Below are positions 16,169 to 24,752 of a stretch of DNA of 35,283 nt, piece after piece. The notes beneath the pieces are model-generated. The model was not told where the DNA came from and did no database searches. It saw nothing but the letters and a program-made list of their open reading frames with translations. How positions within the stretch are numbered: position 1 is the stretch's first letter; each line of letters opens with the position of its first letter. This DNA is from CAIVPM01 sp049242885. GTDB taxonomy: Bacteria > Bacteroidota > Bacteroidia > Chitinophagales > Chitinophagaceae. The position numbers and the translations under genes were made by a program. The stretch is taken from assembly GCA_049242885.1 (NCBI GenBank), contig JBMLOQ010000087.1:1-35283 (forward strand). The letters run 5' to 3'.

Positions 16169-18499
16169 ATGTGGTATTCATTGGGGCAAAAAATTGTTAA
16201 GTTTAGAAACCTGAATTTACTTGTCTTGTTTTTAATAACTGCTTTTTTGGGGTATAAAGCATCTCAAATTCAAATGAGTTATGAGTTCAATAAATCAATA
16301 CCAACCAATACAACAACCTATAAAGACTATGTTGAGTTCCAAAAAAAATTTGGGGGAGATGGAGAGTTGGTTGTTGTGGGAATAGAATCAAAAAACTTTT
16401 ATACTACTTCAAACTTTAATGCACTAGAAAAATTGCATCAAAGCTTAAAAAATAATTTGGCTATTACTGAAGTTACAAGTGTTTTAAATGCAGTGCATTT
16501 AGTAAAAGATACGATTGCCGAAAGATTTAATTCAGTTAAAATATTTCAATCTCCCTTTACAAGTAATCAACAATTGGATAGTAGTAAAAGAATTATTGAA
16601 AATATACCATTGTATAAAGGTTTGTTATTCAGCACTAATAACAATGCATTTTTGCTTGGCATTACAGTAAATAAAGATTCGGCAAATAGTAAAGCTAGAA
16701 GTTTGATAATGCAAAAAATTGATACTTATTTAAAACAATATCAACAAGCTACAAGCAATACAACACACATTAGCGGTTTGCCATACATTAGAACAATTGT
16801 AGCAGATAAAATTAAAAAAGAAATGAATTATTTTTTAATTGGTTCATTGCTTTTATCAGCAATCATTTTATTTTTATTTTTTAAAAGTTTGAAAACTACA
16901 CTAATGAGCCTAACAGTAGTAGTAATTGGGGTTATTTGGTGTTTTGGTTTAATGGTTTTATTTGGATATAAAATTACTTTACTATCTGCATTAATTGCAC
17001 CTTTAGTTGTTGTAATTGGAGTGCCAAACTGTATTTATTTTTTAAATAAATATCATAGTACATTTAAACAAAATCAAGATAAATTATTTGCTTTATATAC
17101 CATGGTAGGCAAAATGGGGGTTGTAACGTTGTTTTGCAATATTGCTGCTGCAATAGGCTTTGCAGTGTTTGCATTAACTAAAAGTGCTTTGCTACAAGAG
17201 TTTGGCTTGATTGCAGGTATTGTAATTTTTGCTTTGTTTTTTATATCGTTGTTTTTTATTCCATCAGTTTTAAGTTTTATGGAAGTTCCTAGTTCATCTG
17301 AGATGCTTTACTTAAATAGCAAATTATTAGTTGGATTATTGAGTAAAATTGAACATCTTGTAATGCATCAACGAAAATGGGTTTTTGGTGTTACAATTAT
17401 TGTTTTGCTATTATCAATTGCTGGCATTTTTAGATTAAAAAAATTGGCGTATATAGTAGATGATTTGCCAAAACAAGATATTGTGTATAGAAATTTAAAG
17501 TGGTTTGAAGAAACTTTTAAAGGAGTTATGCCCCTGGAAATTATTATAGATACTAAAAAGAAAAAAGGACTACAACGTAGTTTACAACCAATTGAAAAAA
17601 TTGATGAATTAAGTAACTATATTGCTCAAAACTCAAATGTAGCAAGACCATTAAGCTTTGTTGAAGGATTAAAATTAAGCAAACAAGCATTTTATGACGA
17701 AGACAGTAATAGTTATACCATACCTAATAGTATGGCAGAACTTGCTTTGATGACAGATTATATGAAGCCAAGTACAAGTGCACCTCAAGCAAAAAAAGGC
17801 TTTGATAAACTTTTGCAAAATTTTATTGATAGTAACAAACAAATTGCCAGAATAAGTATTAACATGAAAGATGTTGGTACATTACAATTGCCTTTGCTTT
17901 TAAATGATTTTAAAACTAAAAGTTACGAGCTGCTTGATAGTAGTAAATACAATATTAAGTTTACAGGTGCTAGTATAACATTTTTAGAAGGAAGTGCTTT
18001 TATAATTGATGGTTTAAAGGAGAGTATAATTTATGGCTTTCTATTAATAGCTTTATGTATGTTATACTTATTTAAATCCTTCAAAATTTTATTGTATAGT
18101 ATTGTGCCAAATGTAATACCACTAGTAATTACAGCAGGTGTAATGGGTTGGTGTGGAATTCCATTAAAACCTAGCACAGTGTTGGTGTTTAGCGTTGCAT
18201 TGGGAATTGTTATTGACGTTACAATTCGATTTCTGGTAAATTACAAACAAGAATTAGCACATTATAATTATCAGGTAAATCCAACATTAATCAATACAAT
18301 TCATCATACAGGAATAAGTATAATTTATACATCTTTAGTTTTGGTTGTTGGTTTTATAATATTTTGTTTTAGCAATTTTGGAGGAACTCAAGCCCTTGGA
18401 TGGCTTACTTCACTTACTTTATTTACAGGAACTTTTACAAATTTAATTTTATTGCCTGCCTTAATGAAAGTCAATACCAAAAAGGGTTTTACGAATTAA
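16169..18499 (+). CDS. RND/MMPL family exporter
   Basis: A 776-residue inner-membrane transporter of the HAE3/MMPL type. It has two repeats, each of one helix, a large extracytoplasmic loop, then five helices: helices near 15-31 and 400-420, loops about 32-218 and 420-600, and helix clusters about 219-385 and 615-770. The second helix cluster keeps small-polar signatures typical of the family (VFSVALGIVIDVTIRF, with D for proton relay). The substrate is unknown; lipids or hopanoids are common in this subfamily. The tail of the gene, from about 18286, was copied into the tandem duplication downstream. The response regulator and kinase genes follow, which may link the exporter to that signalling pair. 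Confidence 0.85.
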   Translation: MWYSLGQKIVKFRNLNLLVLFLITAFLGYKASQIQMSYEFNKSIPTNTTTYKDYVEFQKKFGGDGELVVVGIESKNFYTTSNFNALEKLHQSLKNNLAITEVTSVLNAVHLVKDTIAERFNSVKIFQSPFTSNQQLDSSKRIIENIPLYKGLLFSTNNNAFLLGITVNKDSANSKARSLIMQKIDTYLKQYQQATSNTTHISGLPYIRTIVADKIKKEMNYFLIGSLLLSAIILFLFFKSLKTTLMSLTVVVIGVIWCFGLMVLFGYKITLLSALIAPLVVVIGVPNCIYFLNKYHSTFKQNQDKLFALYTMVGKMGVVTLFCNIAAAIGFAVFALTKSALLQEFGLIAGIVIFALFFISLFFIPSVLSFMEVPSSSEMLYLNSKLLVGLLSKIEHLVMHQRKWVFGVTIIVLLLSIAGIFRLKKLAYIVDDLPKQDIVYRNLKWFEETFKGVMPLEIIIDTKKKKGLQRSLQPIEKIDELSNYIAQNSNVARPLSFVEGLKLSKQAFYDEDSNSYTIPNSMAELALMTDYMKPSTSAPQAKKGFDKLLQNFIDSNKQIARISINMKDVGTLQLPLLLNDFKTKSYELLDSSKYNIKFTGASITFLEGSAFIIDGLKESIIYGFLLIALCMLYLFKSFKILLYSIVPNVIPLVITAGVMGWCGIPLKPSTVLVFSVALGIVIDVTIRFLVNYKQELAHYNYQVNPTLINTIHHTGISIIYTSLVLVVGFIIFCFSNFGGTQALGWLTSLTLFTGTFTNLILLPALMKVNTKKGFTN

Positions 18500-18516
18500 G
18501 TTTTCGTAAAAATCTT

Positions 18517-18540
18517 AATCCCTAATGTAAGGGATTTTCT
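18517..18540 (+). terminator. Terminator-like hairpin after the exporter gene
   Basis: AATCCCT and AGGGATT form a 7-bp stem around AATGTA, followed by a short T stretch. It begins 18 bases after the exporter stop. The same hairpin recurs at 18970-18993 with one A-U pair replaced by a G-U pair. The T run is short, so termination may be partial. Confidence 0.55.
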
Positions 18541-18629
18541 ACATTGTTGAAAGTATTCATTTTTGTATCAGCAAAACAGTAACAGGCTGTTTGGTCTTAA
18601 GGAGGTTTTAAAATCCAATATCTTTTTAA
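18519..18629 (+). repeat. Invariant 111-bp intergenic core, copy 1
   Basis: Identical base for base to 18972-19082, although the sequence on both sides differs. The next 75 bases differ at 11 positions between the copies. The core contains the terminator-like hairpin, a second hairpin (AAACAG 18574-18579 with CTGTTT 18587-18592), and a possible long-range stem (GGATTTT 18532-18538 with AAAATCC 18610-18616) that would compete with the first hairpin. It holds no convincing coding region. Confidence 0.92.
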
Positions 18630-18704
18630 AAACACACTTGTGTTTTGTTGCATATTTTGAGAATGAAATTTCTCTCACACAAGTAAAATTTTATCTTCAA
18701 TGCT

Positions 18705-18738
18705 GTGGTAACAATGGCATAATAGAGGAAAGTCTTAT
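18705..18738 (+). pseudogene. Decayed copy of the response regulator start
   Basis: This corresponds to the first codons of the regulator gene at 19158. Here GTG replaces ATG, a base is lost, and the frame stops at TAA after five codons. The similarity ends at the duplication junction, where the exporter tail copy begins. It is a remnant left by the duplication and not a gene. Confidence 0.85.
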
Positions 18739-18951
18739 TTTAATCAATACAATTCATTTTACAGTAATAAGTATAATTCATACATTTTTAGTTTTGGTTG
18801 CAGTATTTATCAATTTATTTTTTAACAATTTTGGATGATCACTGTCCCGTAATGGCTTACTTCCTTTGCTTCCTTTACTGATACTTTTACAAATTTAATT
18901 TTTCCACCTACTTTAATGAAATTCAGTGCCACAAAGGGTTTTGTAAATTAG
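18739..18951 (+). pseudogene. Decayed copy of the exporter 3' end
   Basis: Similar to 18286-18499, the last 70 or so codons of the exporter. The first 60 bases differ at about five sites and later parts diverge more. The copied frame (NTIHFTVISIIHTFLVLV and on) meets a stop at 18836-18838, and a one-base deletion follows. It has no start of its own and no transmembrane partner, so it is a pseudogene fragment. Confidence 0.88.
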
Positions 18952-18971
18952 ATTTTTGTTTAGAATCATAG

Positions 18972-19082
18972 TCCCTAATGTAAGGGATTTTCTACATTGT
19001 TGAAAGTATTCATTTTTGTATCAGCAAAACAGTAACAGGCTGTTTGGTCTTAAGGAGGTTTTAAAATCCAATATCTTTTTAA
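18972..19082 (+). repeat. Invariant 111-bp intergenic core, copy 2
   Basis: The exact copy of 18519-18629. It ends 75 bases before the response regulator ATG and so lies in that gene's upstream region. Equivalent hairpins are at 18970-18993 and 19027-19045, and the possible outer stem pairs 18985-18991 with 19063-19069. Confidence 0.92.
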
Positions 19083-19157
19083 CAATAAACTTGTGTTTTG
19101 TTAAATATTTTAAGAATGAAATTTCTTTTACAGAAGTAAACTTTTATCTTCGATGCT

Positions 19158-19787
19158 ATGATAACAATTGGCATTATAGAAGATAGTCCTGCATTAAGAG
19201 GAAATTTAGAGGCATTCATTAACACTCAACAAGATGTTAAACTCTCCTTTAGTTTAAATAGCGTAGAGCAGTTTTTGCAAAAAAAAGAGTTGTTAGAAGA
19301 ACCTTATGTAATCTTTTGTGACTTAGGATTGCCTGGTATTTCGGGGCAAGAAGGAATAAGTTTAATAAGGAAAAGTTGGAATGATTGTTTTATTGTAGTT
19401 GTTACAGGAAACGATGAAGAATCGGTGATTTATGATTGTATTGAACGTGGTGCAAATGGTTATGTATTAAAACCTTTTAAAATAAATGAATTACTTGCAC
19501 AGCTAGATATTATTAGAAACGGAGGAGCTTTATTATCTCCACAAGTTGCTCATAAACTATTCAAACAAATTCAAAAACAAACTGTAACAGCCGATACTAG
19601 CAATTATGGATTAACTCCAAGAGAAAAGCAAGTAGTGGATGAGCTTTTAAAGGGCTTAACCTATAAAGAAATTGGAATAATACTTGGAATTACAGCAACA
19701 ACTGTAAACGACCATTTAAAAAACGTTTATCCTAAAATGGGTGTACGTACCAAGGGAGAATTAATAAGTAAAATTTTAAAAACCTAA
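19158..19787 (+). CDS. NarL/FixJ-family response regulator
   Basis: A 209-residue two-domain regulator. The receiver domain (about 1-120) has the acidic pair E8-D9, phosphoacceptor D55 in FCDLGLPG, T83 and K105. The C-terminal LuxR-type helix-turn-helix (about 145-205) starts LTPREKQVVDELLKGLTYKE and continues through ITATTVNDHLKNVYPKMGV. It should bind DNA when phosphorylated. The kinase gene starts ten bases after its stop, so the two form a pair. Its upstream region carries the 111-bp core, and TATCTTCG before the start is one base from the -7 consensus. Confidence 0.93.
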   Translation: MITIGIIEDSPALRGNLEAFINTQQDVKLSFSLNSVEQFLQKKELLEEPYVIFCDLGLPGISGQEGISLIRKSWNDCFIVVVTGNDEESVIYDCIERGANGYVLKPFKINELLAQLDIIRNGGALLSPQVAHKLFKQIQKQTVTADTSNYGLTPREKQVVDELLKGLTYKEIGIILGITATTVNDHLKNVYPKMGVRTKGELISKILKT

Positions 19788-19797
19788 TTTAGTAATA

Positions 19798-21678
19798 ATG
19801 TTTAATCCCTCGCTTTTAGAAAAAAATGAGCTTGTAGATGAGGGAATGGAACTGGTTTTCTCTGAAAATAGTTTTTGTGTATTAATCGAATCTTTACAAC
19901 GCACGGTGTTGTATGTAAGTAAGTCTTTCTGTAATTTATTTTTAATAAAATTAAATCCCACAGCATTGAAAAACACTAGCGTTTTAGATAACGCTAAAGG
20001 ATTTAGTTTACAATTTACAGAACACGAAAAATTTTACGATTCTATTAAAACACCCTCTTCTTCAATAATTGAAAATGAAATTTGGGAATTAAGAAATGGC
20101 AAAACCATTTCAAGAAGTTTTTATCCTTTTATTAAAAATGAAATACTCCAAGGCTACATTTGGTGCTATCAAGTAGTTAATACAAAAAGCCAACAACAAT
20201 TACAAGAAACAATTATAAAAAACGAGTTGCCATTTGAGCAAATTTTAAATTTATTACCACATCCTATAGCTTTATTTAAAACTAACAAACAATTTGCAAC
20301 AGTAAATGCAGCTTATATTAACTCCTTGCAAAAAAGAAATTGGGTTGTAGGAAAAACTTTAGAAGACTGGTATAGTTATGAAAATAAAAATGTTGCGGAT
20401 GCTCATAAAAGAATTAAACAACTGCATCACTCTATTTCAAAAAAAATAATTACACATTCAGAAGAAACTTTTTTGAATGATGATTTAATAAAACAAACTT
20501 ATTTATGGCATTATGTGCCAATAATAAATGAGCAAAATAATTTAACTTATATACTTGAGCATGCTATAAATATTACTTCGCAAAAAGTAGTAGAAGAAAA
20601 GTTAAAACAAAGTACAGAGCATTTGTTTAACGTGTTGCAGCATTGTAGCGATTTTATTATACATACAAACGACGAACTTCAGATAAACTTTATAAATACT
20701 AGTTTCAAAAGCTTTTTGCAACAAAAAAAACTAAATAACATCACCGATGCTTTTGAGTTAAATAAATATGAGCTTTATAAAAAAATATTTTCTGTTTTAT
20801 TAGGTGAGGATAAAGATTACCAAGGGAAAATTAGTTTATCTTCACCATTAGGAAAAGAAAAATTGTTTAAATACAATTTACTGCCCAATTTTACCGTTGA
20901 AGATGGAAATAAAGGAATTTTGATAACACTTAACGATATAACTACTAAAGAAACTGAAGAAAAGCAATTGCTTGCTCTTATAAAACGAGAGAAGGAATTG
21001 AACGAGCTTAAAACTGCCTTTGTAAATATGGTAAGTCATGAGTTGAGAACGCCGCTTACAGTAATTTCGAGCAGTGCCGAAATTTTGGATTTATTATTAA
21101 ATGCTGGAAAATCTAAAGAAGAACTTCAAGTACATACCAAACAAATTGTTGATGAGGTTGAAAAAATGACAGCATTTATGCAAGACCTTTTAATGGTAAG
21201 TAAAATTGAGGCTGGCAAAGTTGAACTCCATAAATCAAAGTCTAGCATTGTAAAACTTGCAGAACAATTAATTCAACAACAATTTGCTCCATATAAAGAT
21301 GGCAGAACTTGTATTTTACAAGTAAAGCAAAAAGAGCAGCAGCTTAGTATTGATAGTACAATGATTAGGCATGTATTGCAAAATTTATTAAACAATTCTT
21401 TTAAATACTCACTCCACAAAAATGCACCTTATATGAGAATAAGTTTTGCAAAAAACTATGCTTATATAAGTATTGTTGATGAGGGAATTGGAATACCAGA
21501 ATCTGAAGTAAAAAATTTATTTACATCTTTCTTTAGAGCATCCAATACAGGAAATATAAGTGGCACAGGCATTGGATTAATAGTTGTAAAATATTTTACT
21601 CAACAACATTATGGGGAAGTTTTTGTAAGAAGTACTCAAAATAAGGGTACAGTTTTTACAATAAAATTACCATATTAA
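19798..21678 (+). CDS. Soluble PAS-domain sensor histidine kinase
   Basis: A 626-residue kinase with no visible signal peptide or membrane helix, so it is probably cytoplasmic. Residues 1-130 resemble a divergent PAS-like domain. Two further PAS-like regions lie at about 140-265 and 270-385. The HisKA domain has MVSHELRTPL with H414. The ATPase domain has the N box NNSFKYS (532-538), G1 DEGIGIPESE (561-570) and G2 GTGIGL (589-594). It should sense an internal signal and phosphorylate the regulator encoded just upstream. A HisKA-type kinase paired with a NarL-type regulator is less common than a HisKA_3 kinase with such a regulator. A weak hairpin follows the stop. Confidence 0.93.
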   Translation: MFNPSLLEKNELVDEGMELVFSENSFCVLIESLQRTVLYVSKSFCNLFLIKLNPTALKNTSVLDNAKGFSLQFTEHEKFYDSIKTPSSSIIENEIWELRNGKTISRSFYPFIKNEILQGYIWCYQVVNTKSQQQLQETIIKNELPFEQILNLLPHPIALFKTNKQFATVNAAYINSLQKRNWVVGKTLEDWYSYENKNVADAHKRIKQLHHSISKKIITHSEETFLNDDLIKQTYLWHYVPIINEQNNLTYILEHAINITSQKVVEEKLKQSTEHLFNVLQHCSDFIIHTNDELQINFINTSFKSFLQQKKLNNITDAFELNKYELYKKIFSVLLGEDKDYQGKISLSSPLGKEKLFKYNLLPNFTVEDGNKGILITLNDITTKETEEKQLLALIKREKELNELKTAFVNMVSHELRTPLTVISSSAEILDLLLNAGKSKEELQVHTKQIVDEVEKMTAFMQDLLMVSKIEAGKVELHKSKSSIVKLAEQLIQQQFAPYKDGRTCILQVKQKEQQLSIDSTMIRHVLQNLLNNSFKYSLHKNAPYMRISFAKNYAYISIVDEGIGIPESEVKNLFTSFFRASNTGNISGTGIGLIVVKYFTQQHYGEVFVRSTQNKGTVFTIKLPY

Positions 21679-21687
21679 GTTACAATT

Positions 21688-21714
21688 AAATCGAGATTAA
21701 CAAGTCTTCGATTT
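21688..21714 (+). terminator. Weak terminator after the kinase gene
   Basis: AAATCGA pairs with TCGATTT, extended by two more pairs past a one-base bulge, followed by TTTTA. It starts ten bases after the kinase stop. The stem is AT-rich and the T run short, so efficiency is uncertain. Confidence 0.4.
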
Positions 21715-21797
21715 TACATTCAACTGCATTCTTTTATTAATAGAACATCTTTTTATGAGGTATAAAGTTCTATATGTCCTAAAATAACTTTAATAGA

Positions 21798-24155
21798 TTA
21801 CCATTTAATTTCTACTACAACATCTTCTCCAATAAATTGTAATGGAATATTTAGCATACTTTGCTCTTCCATCCAAAATGCTTGTTTATCAGCATCAAAC
21901 ATACTGGTGTTTTTTGGCAGTTTAATCAACTTTCCATTTATTAAAATTTGCTTAGGTTGTTTGTCAATAGTAGGTATTACAAATCGTATTGTCCTTTTAT
22001 TGGGCTTGTTTACATAGTTTCCTTTGTTGCTTCTAATCATTAGTTTTAATTCATTTGTTTTTTTACCTAAACTTATAAATTTTACTAATTCAAATGCTTT
22101 TTGGTTAATAGCATTTTTGCTTTCTCCATCATCATTATATAGTTCATAACTGCTTCTTTGGCTACTTGGTACATAAATAATTGTGAGTTTATTTTTGTTT
22201 ATGGTTGCTGTGTTTTCTCCATTGCAATTGTATTTTGGTATAAAACTTCCAGCTTTGTAAAAAACAGGAAATTTATATTGTTGCACATCTACTTCAATAG
22301 TTTGCTGTCCTGTATAAAGTTTATTTTCTATTATGCTATACCAATTTGCTTTTGGTAAATATATGCTTTGGGTAGTTGCATTTTTTTCCAAAACTGGAGC
22401 TACTAAAATGCTTGATCCCCATAAGTATTGATGTTCTGCTTCTAAGGCTTTTGCATCATCACCAAAGTCAAAAAATAAAGGACGAACCAACGGCTCGGCA
22501 AATTGAGTATGCCTATAAGCAAGGGTATAGTTGTATGGCAACATTTTGTATCTATCAATTACAGCTTGTTTTGCATAATAACGATAGGGGGTATCCATTA
22601 AAGCAGGTTCACTTGCAAAACTTACGGCATTGGTATCTTTTTCGAACAAAGCAGTTCCATGAGGGCGAAAAATAGGAGTGTAAGCAGCAAATTGTAGCCA
22701 ACGTACATAAAGTTCAGCATCATTTTGTCCCATTGCAAAGCCTCCAGCATCTGCATGTATGTATGGTATGCCACAAATACTCATGCTTTGCATAATTGGT
22801 AATTGGGCTTTTAAACCACCCCAACTACGTTCTACATCTCCACTCCATGGAAAAATACTAAAGCGTTGACTGCCAGCAAATCCACTTCTATTTAGGTGAA
22901 ACAATCTTTCGTTGGGCAAATACTCAGCATATTTTTCGTACAACATTTTGTTCCAATATTGACCATAAATGTTATGTACTTCGTTTCCTCCTAATTTTCT
23001 TTTTGCTCCATAATCACTAAAGTTGTGTAGCATATTTGGTGAGTGACTTTCTGGCTCTCCTAAATCGGTCCACCAAGCTTTTACATTATTTTCAAAAATT
23101 TGTTTTTTATAGTGCTTGTTCCAAATCCATTTGCCTGCATCTTTTCTAAAAATATCTAACAAACCACCGTTGCCAAAGTAAAAGTCTTGTAGTTGAAAAG
23201 GTTTTCCATTGTCGTCGACTGCTAAAAAGGGCTTCGATTCTTCATAGGTTTTGGTATTTTCTAAGAAAAAAGGCTCAGTAATTAAAGTAGTATGTACATT
23301 TTTTTTGGTAAATTTTTCAATCATGGTTTTTGGGTTTGGCCAAGCTTCTTTATTAACCCAATCTAAATTACCTAGTGTATATTTTATAGTATTACCAAAC
23401 CAAAACAAATCGAAAATTAAACCATCATATGGAATTTTTTGTTCCTCCATTTTTGCAGCAATTTCGTTTACTTGTTTTTCGCTAGTATATCCAAATCTAC
23501 TCATAAAATTACCCATTGCCCATAAAGGAGGTAAAGGCTGTTTGCCTGTTAAATGATGAAAATTAGCTAAAATTTCTTGATAATTTTTGCCAGGAATAAT
23601 ATATACATTAAGCTCACCACTCATAAAAGCAAACTCCATTGTATTTGGGTTGGAGTTTCCTATGTTAGCATATCCCTTGCTTCCATTATCAAAAAACAAA
23701 GCATATCCTTTGTTGCTAATAAAAACAGGTACACTAAAGTTTAAGTTTTTTTCTCCATAGTTATACCCATATCTAGGGTTGTTGTATAGCATAAAATCTT
23801 GGCCTCTTCTATTCATTGCAGTTGCTCTTTCACCACCACCATAAATAGCTTCATCTTGTTGTAGTGGAAATTGAAATCCATAATAATCACCATTATGAAA
23901 GGCAGTGAAGCTGAAATTATTTCTCAACAAAGTGATGGTTGAGTCTTTTACTGTAAAATGATGGGTATTTAATAATTGTGGTTTTAGAATGGTAGCTTCA
24001 GTAAAGTTTTCATTACGGGTATACCCATTTGGTGTAAAAGTTACTTTCGTTATATGGTGAGGAAAGCTTTGAACCCTAAATCCATGTTGGATTAATTGTG
24101 CTTTTATGAATTGGCCTATCATTACTAAAATTATTGCTACAACTGTTTTTTTCAT
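21798..24155 (-). CDS. Glycoside hydrolase family 31 alpha-glucosidase-like enzyme
   Basis: A 785-residue exported enzyme. The start at 24155 gives a clean signal peptide (MKKTVVAIILVMIGQFIKAQ); an in-frame ATG at 24266 would add 37 residues before it. The family order is visible: N-terminal beta domain with EAIYGGGERATAMNRRGQ, a TIM barrel beginning PPLWAMGNFMSRFGY, nucleophile D364 in WWTDLGEPE, acid/base D440 in FPWSGDVERSW, then HADAGGFAMG, and C-terminal beta domains with YELYNDDGES. It probably cleaves alpha-glucosides or alpha-xylosides in the periplasm. No SusC/SusD or other polysaccharide-utilisation genes are next to it, so the substrate stays open. Confidence 0.92.
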   Translation of the reverse strand: MKKTVVAIILVMIGQFIKAQLIQHGFRVQSFPHHITKVTFTPNGYTRNENFTEATILKPQLLNTHHFTVKDSTITLLRNNFSFTAFHNGDYYGFQFPLQQDEAIYGGGERATAMNRRGQDFMLYNNPRYGYNYGEKNLNFSVPVFISNKGYALFFDNGSKGYANIGNSNPNTMEFAFMSGELNVYIIPGKNYQEILANFHHLTGKQPLPPLWAMGNFMSRFGYTSEKQVNEIAAKMEEQKIPYDGLIFDLFWFGNTIKYTLGNLDWVNKEAWPNPKTMIEKFTKKNVHTTLITEPFFLENTKTYEESKPFLAVDDNGKPFQLQDFYFGNGGLLDIFRKDAGKWIWNKHYKKQIFENNVKAWWTDLGEPESHSPNMLHNFSDYGAKRKLGGNEVHNIYGQYWNKMLYEKYAEYLPNERLFHLNRSGFAGSQRFSIFPWSGDVERSWGGLKAQLPIMQSMSICGIPYIHADAGGFAMGQNDAELYVRWLQFAAYTPIFRPHGTALFEKDTNAVSFASEPALMDTPYRYYAKQAVIDRYKMLPYNYTLAYRHTQFAEPLVRPLFFDFGDDAKALEAEHQYLWGSSILVAPVLEKNATTQSIYLPKANWYSIIENKLYTGQQTIEVDVQQYKFPVFYKAGSFIPKYNCNGENTATINKNKLTIIYVPSSQRSSYELYNDDGESKNAINQKAFELVKFISLGKKTNELKLMIRSNKGNYVNKPNKRTIRFVIPTIDKQPKQILINGKLIKLPKNTSMFDADKQAFWMEEQSMLNIPLQFIGEDVVVEIKW

Positions 24156-24380
24156 GTGAATAAATATGAGAGCAACAAATATATTATTTTGATTGAATTT
24201 GTTGCTTTTTGCTATTTTGGAAAATGCTATAAAGTATTGCGTCCTTTTGTAAAAATTTAACTTCAAAAAAAGTTTATCAGTTTCAAAAAAACCTATATTT
24301 AATCTCTCAAAGTAAGAAGCCTATGTAAAAAAAGTTTTACTCGAAATGATTTATTTTATCACCTTAAAAATTGAAACGTT

Positions 24381-24680
24381 ATGAATGTAAATGTTCAATC
24401 AGTTCACTTTACAGCTGATGTAAAGCTTATAGAGTATGTAAAAAATAAAGTTAACAAGCTAACGCAGTTTCACGACAAAATAGTTGACGTGCATGTGTAT
24501 TTAAAATTGGATAATGTAGTGCATAATATCAAAGACAAGATTGCAGAAATTAAGGTACACATCCCTAAACATGATTTGTTTGTGAAAGCCTCTTCAAAGT
24601 CGTTTGAAGAAAGTTTTGACGATGCATTGAACTCTACCATCAATCAACTAAAAAAACAAAAAGAAAAACAAATAGCTTAG
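24381..24680 (+). CDS. hpf: Ribosome hibernation promoting factor, short form
   Basis: A 99-residue HPF/RaiA-family protein that binds the decoding region of the small ribosomal subunit in stationary phase. The full single domain is present: NVQSVHFTADVKLIEYVKNK, a KLTQFHDKIVDVHVYLKLD strand pair, then EIKVHIPKHDLFVKASSKSF and a helical DDALNSTINQLKKQKEK tail. It lacks the C-terminal dimerisation domain of long HPF. It is followed by a strong terminator and seems to be a single-gene unit. Confidence 0.92.
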   Translation: MNVNVQSVHFTADVKLIEYVKNKVNKLTQFHDKIVDVHVYLKLDNVVHNIKDKIAEIKVHIPKHDLFVKASSKSFEESFDDALNSTINQLKKQKEKQIA

Positions 24681-24683
24681 TGT

Positions 24684-24718
24684 AAAAATTGGAGAAGAAA
24701 AACTTCTCCAATTTTTTT
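24684..24718 (+). terminator. Strong intrinsic terminator after hpf
   Basis: A perfect 14-bp stem (24684-24697 with 24703-24716) closes a loop of five A. The core is TTGGAGAAG/CTTCTCCAA and it ends in seven T. It lies immediately after the hpf stop codon. Confidence 0.92.
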
Positions 24719-24728
24719 GCTTATACTT

Positions 24729-24736
24729 TAAGTTTG
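24729..24736 (+). promoter_or_regulatory. -7 box of dapD
   Basis: TAAGTTTG (followed by C) fits the Bacteroidota -7 consensus exactly, 16 bases before the dapD ATG. The expected -33 site falls within the hpf terminator, where no exact TTTG stands at the usual distance. Confidence 0.45.
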
Positions 24737-24752
24737 CCAAAATTTTTAATTA

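Larger units (their letters stand above)
18286..18738 (+). repeat. Tandem duplication, copy 1 (453 bp)
   Basis: This unit holds the last part of the exporter gene, the intergenic sequence, and a decayed copy of the response regulator start. It matches 18739-19192 at a constant offset of 453 bases (for example TCAATAC at 18291 and 18744). Both parental junction points carry ATTAA (18286-18290 in the exporter, 19193-19197 in the regulator), which suggests duplication by short-homology recombination. The copies differ at many sites except in the 111-bp core. Confidence 0.9.
18739..19192 (+). repeat. Tandem duplication, copy 2
   Basis: The second unit contains the decayed exporter tail, the second intergenic copy, and the functional start of the response regulator. 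The single-base length difference from copy 1 lies in the regulator head, where copy 1 has lost a base. In each unit the half attached to its intact gene has stayed functional and the other half has decayed. Confidence 0.9.

Noticed and set aside
16026..16181. An upstream ATG extending the S41 peptidase by 52 residues
   Set aside because: It would bury a clear lipoprotein signal peptide that begins at 16025.
18563..18838. A 91-codon open frame between the exporter and the response regulator
   Set aside because: It starts with TTG inside the duplicated core, and its second half is the decayed exporter tail. It is a chance frame across a pseudogene junction.
24156..24266. An upstream ATG extending the GH31 enzyme by 37 residues
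   Set aside because: A normal signal peptide begins at the internal ATG at 24155, so the extension is unlikely to be translated.
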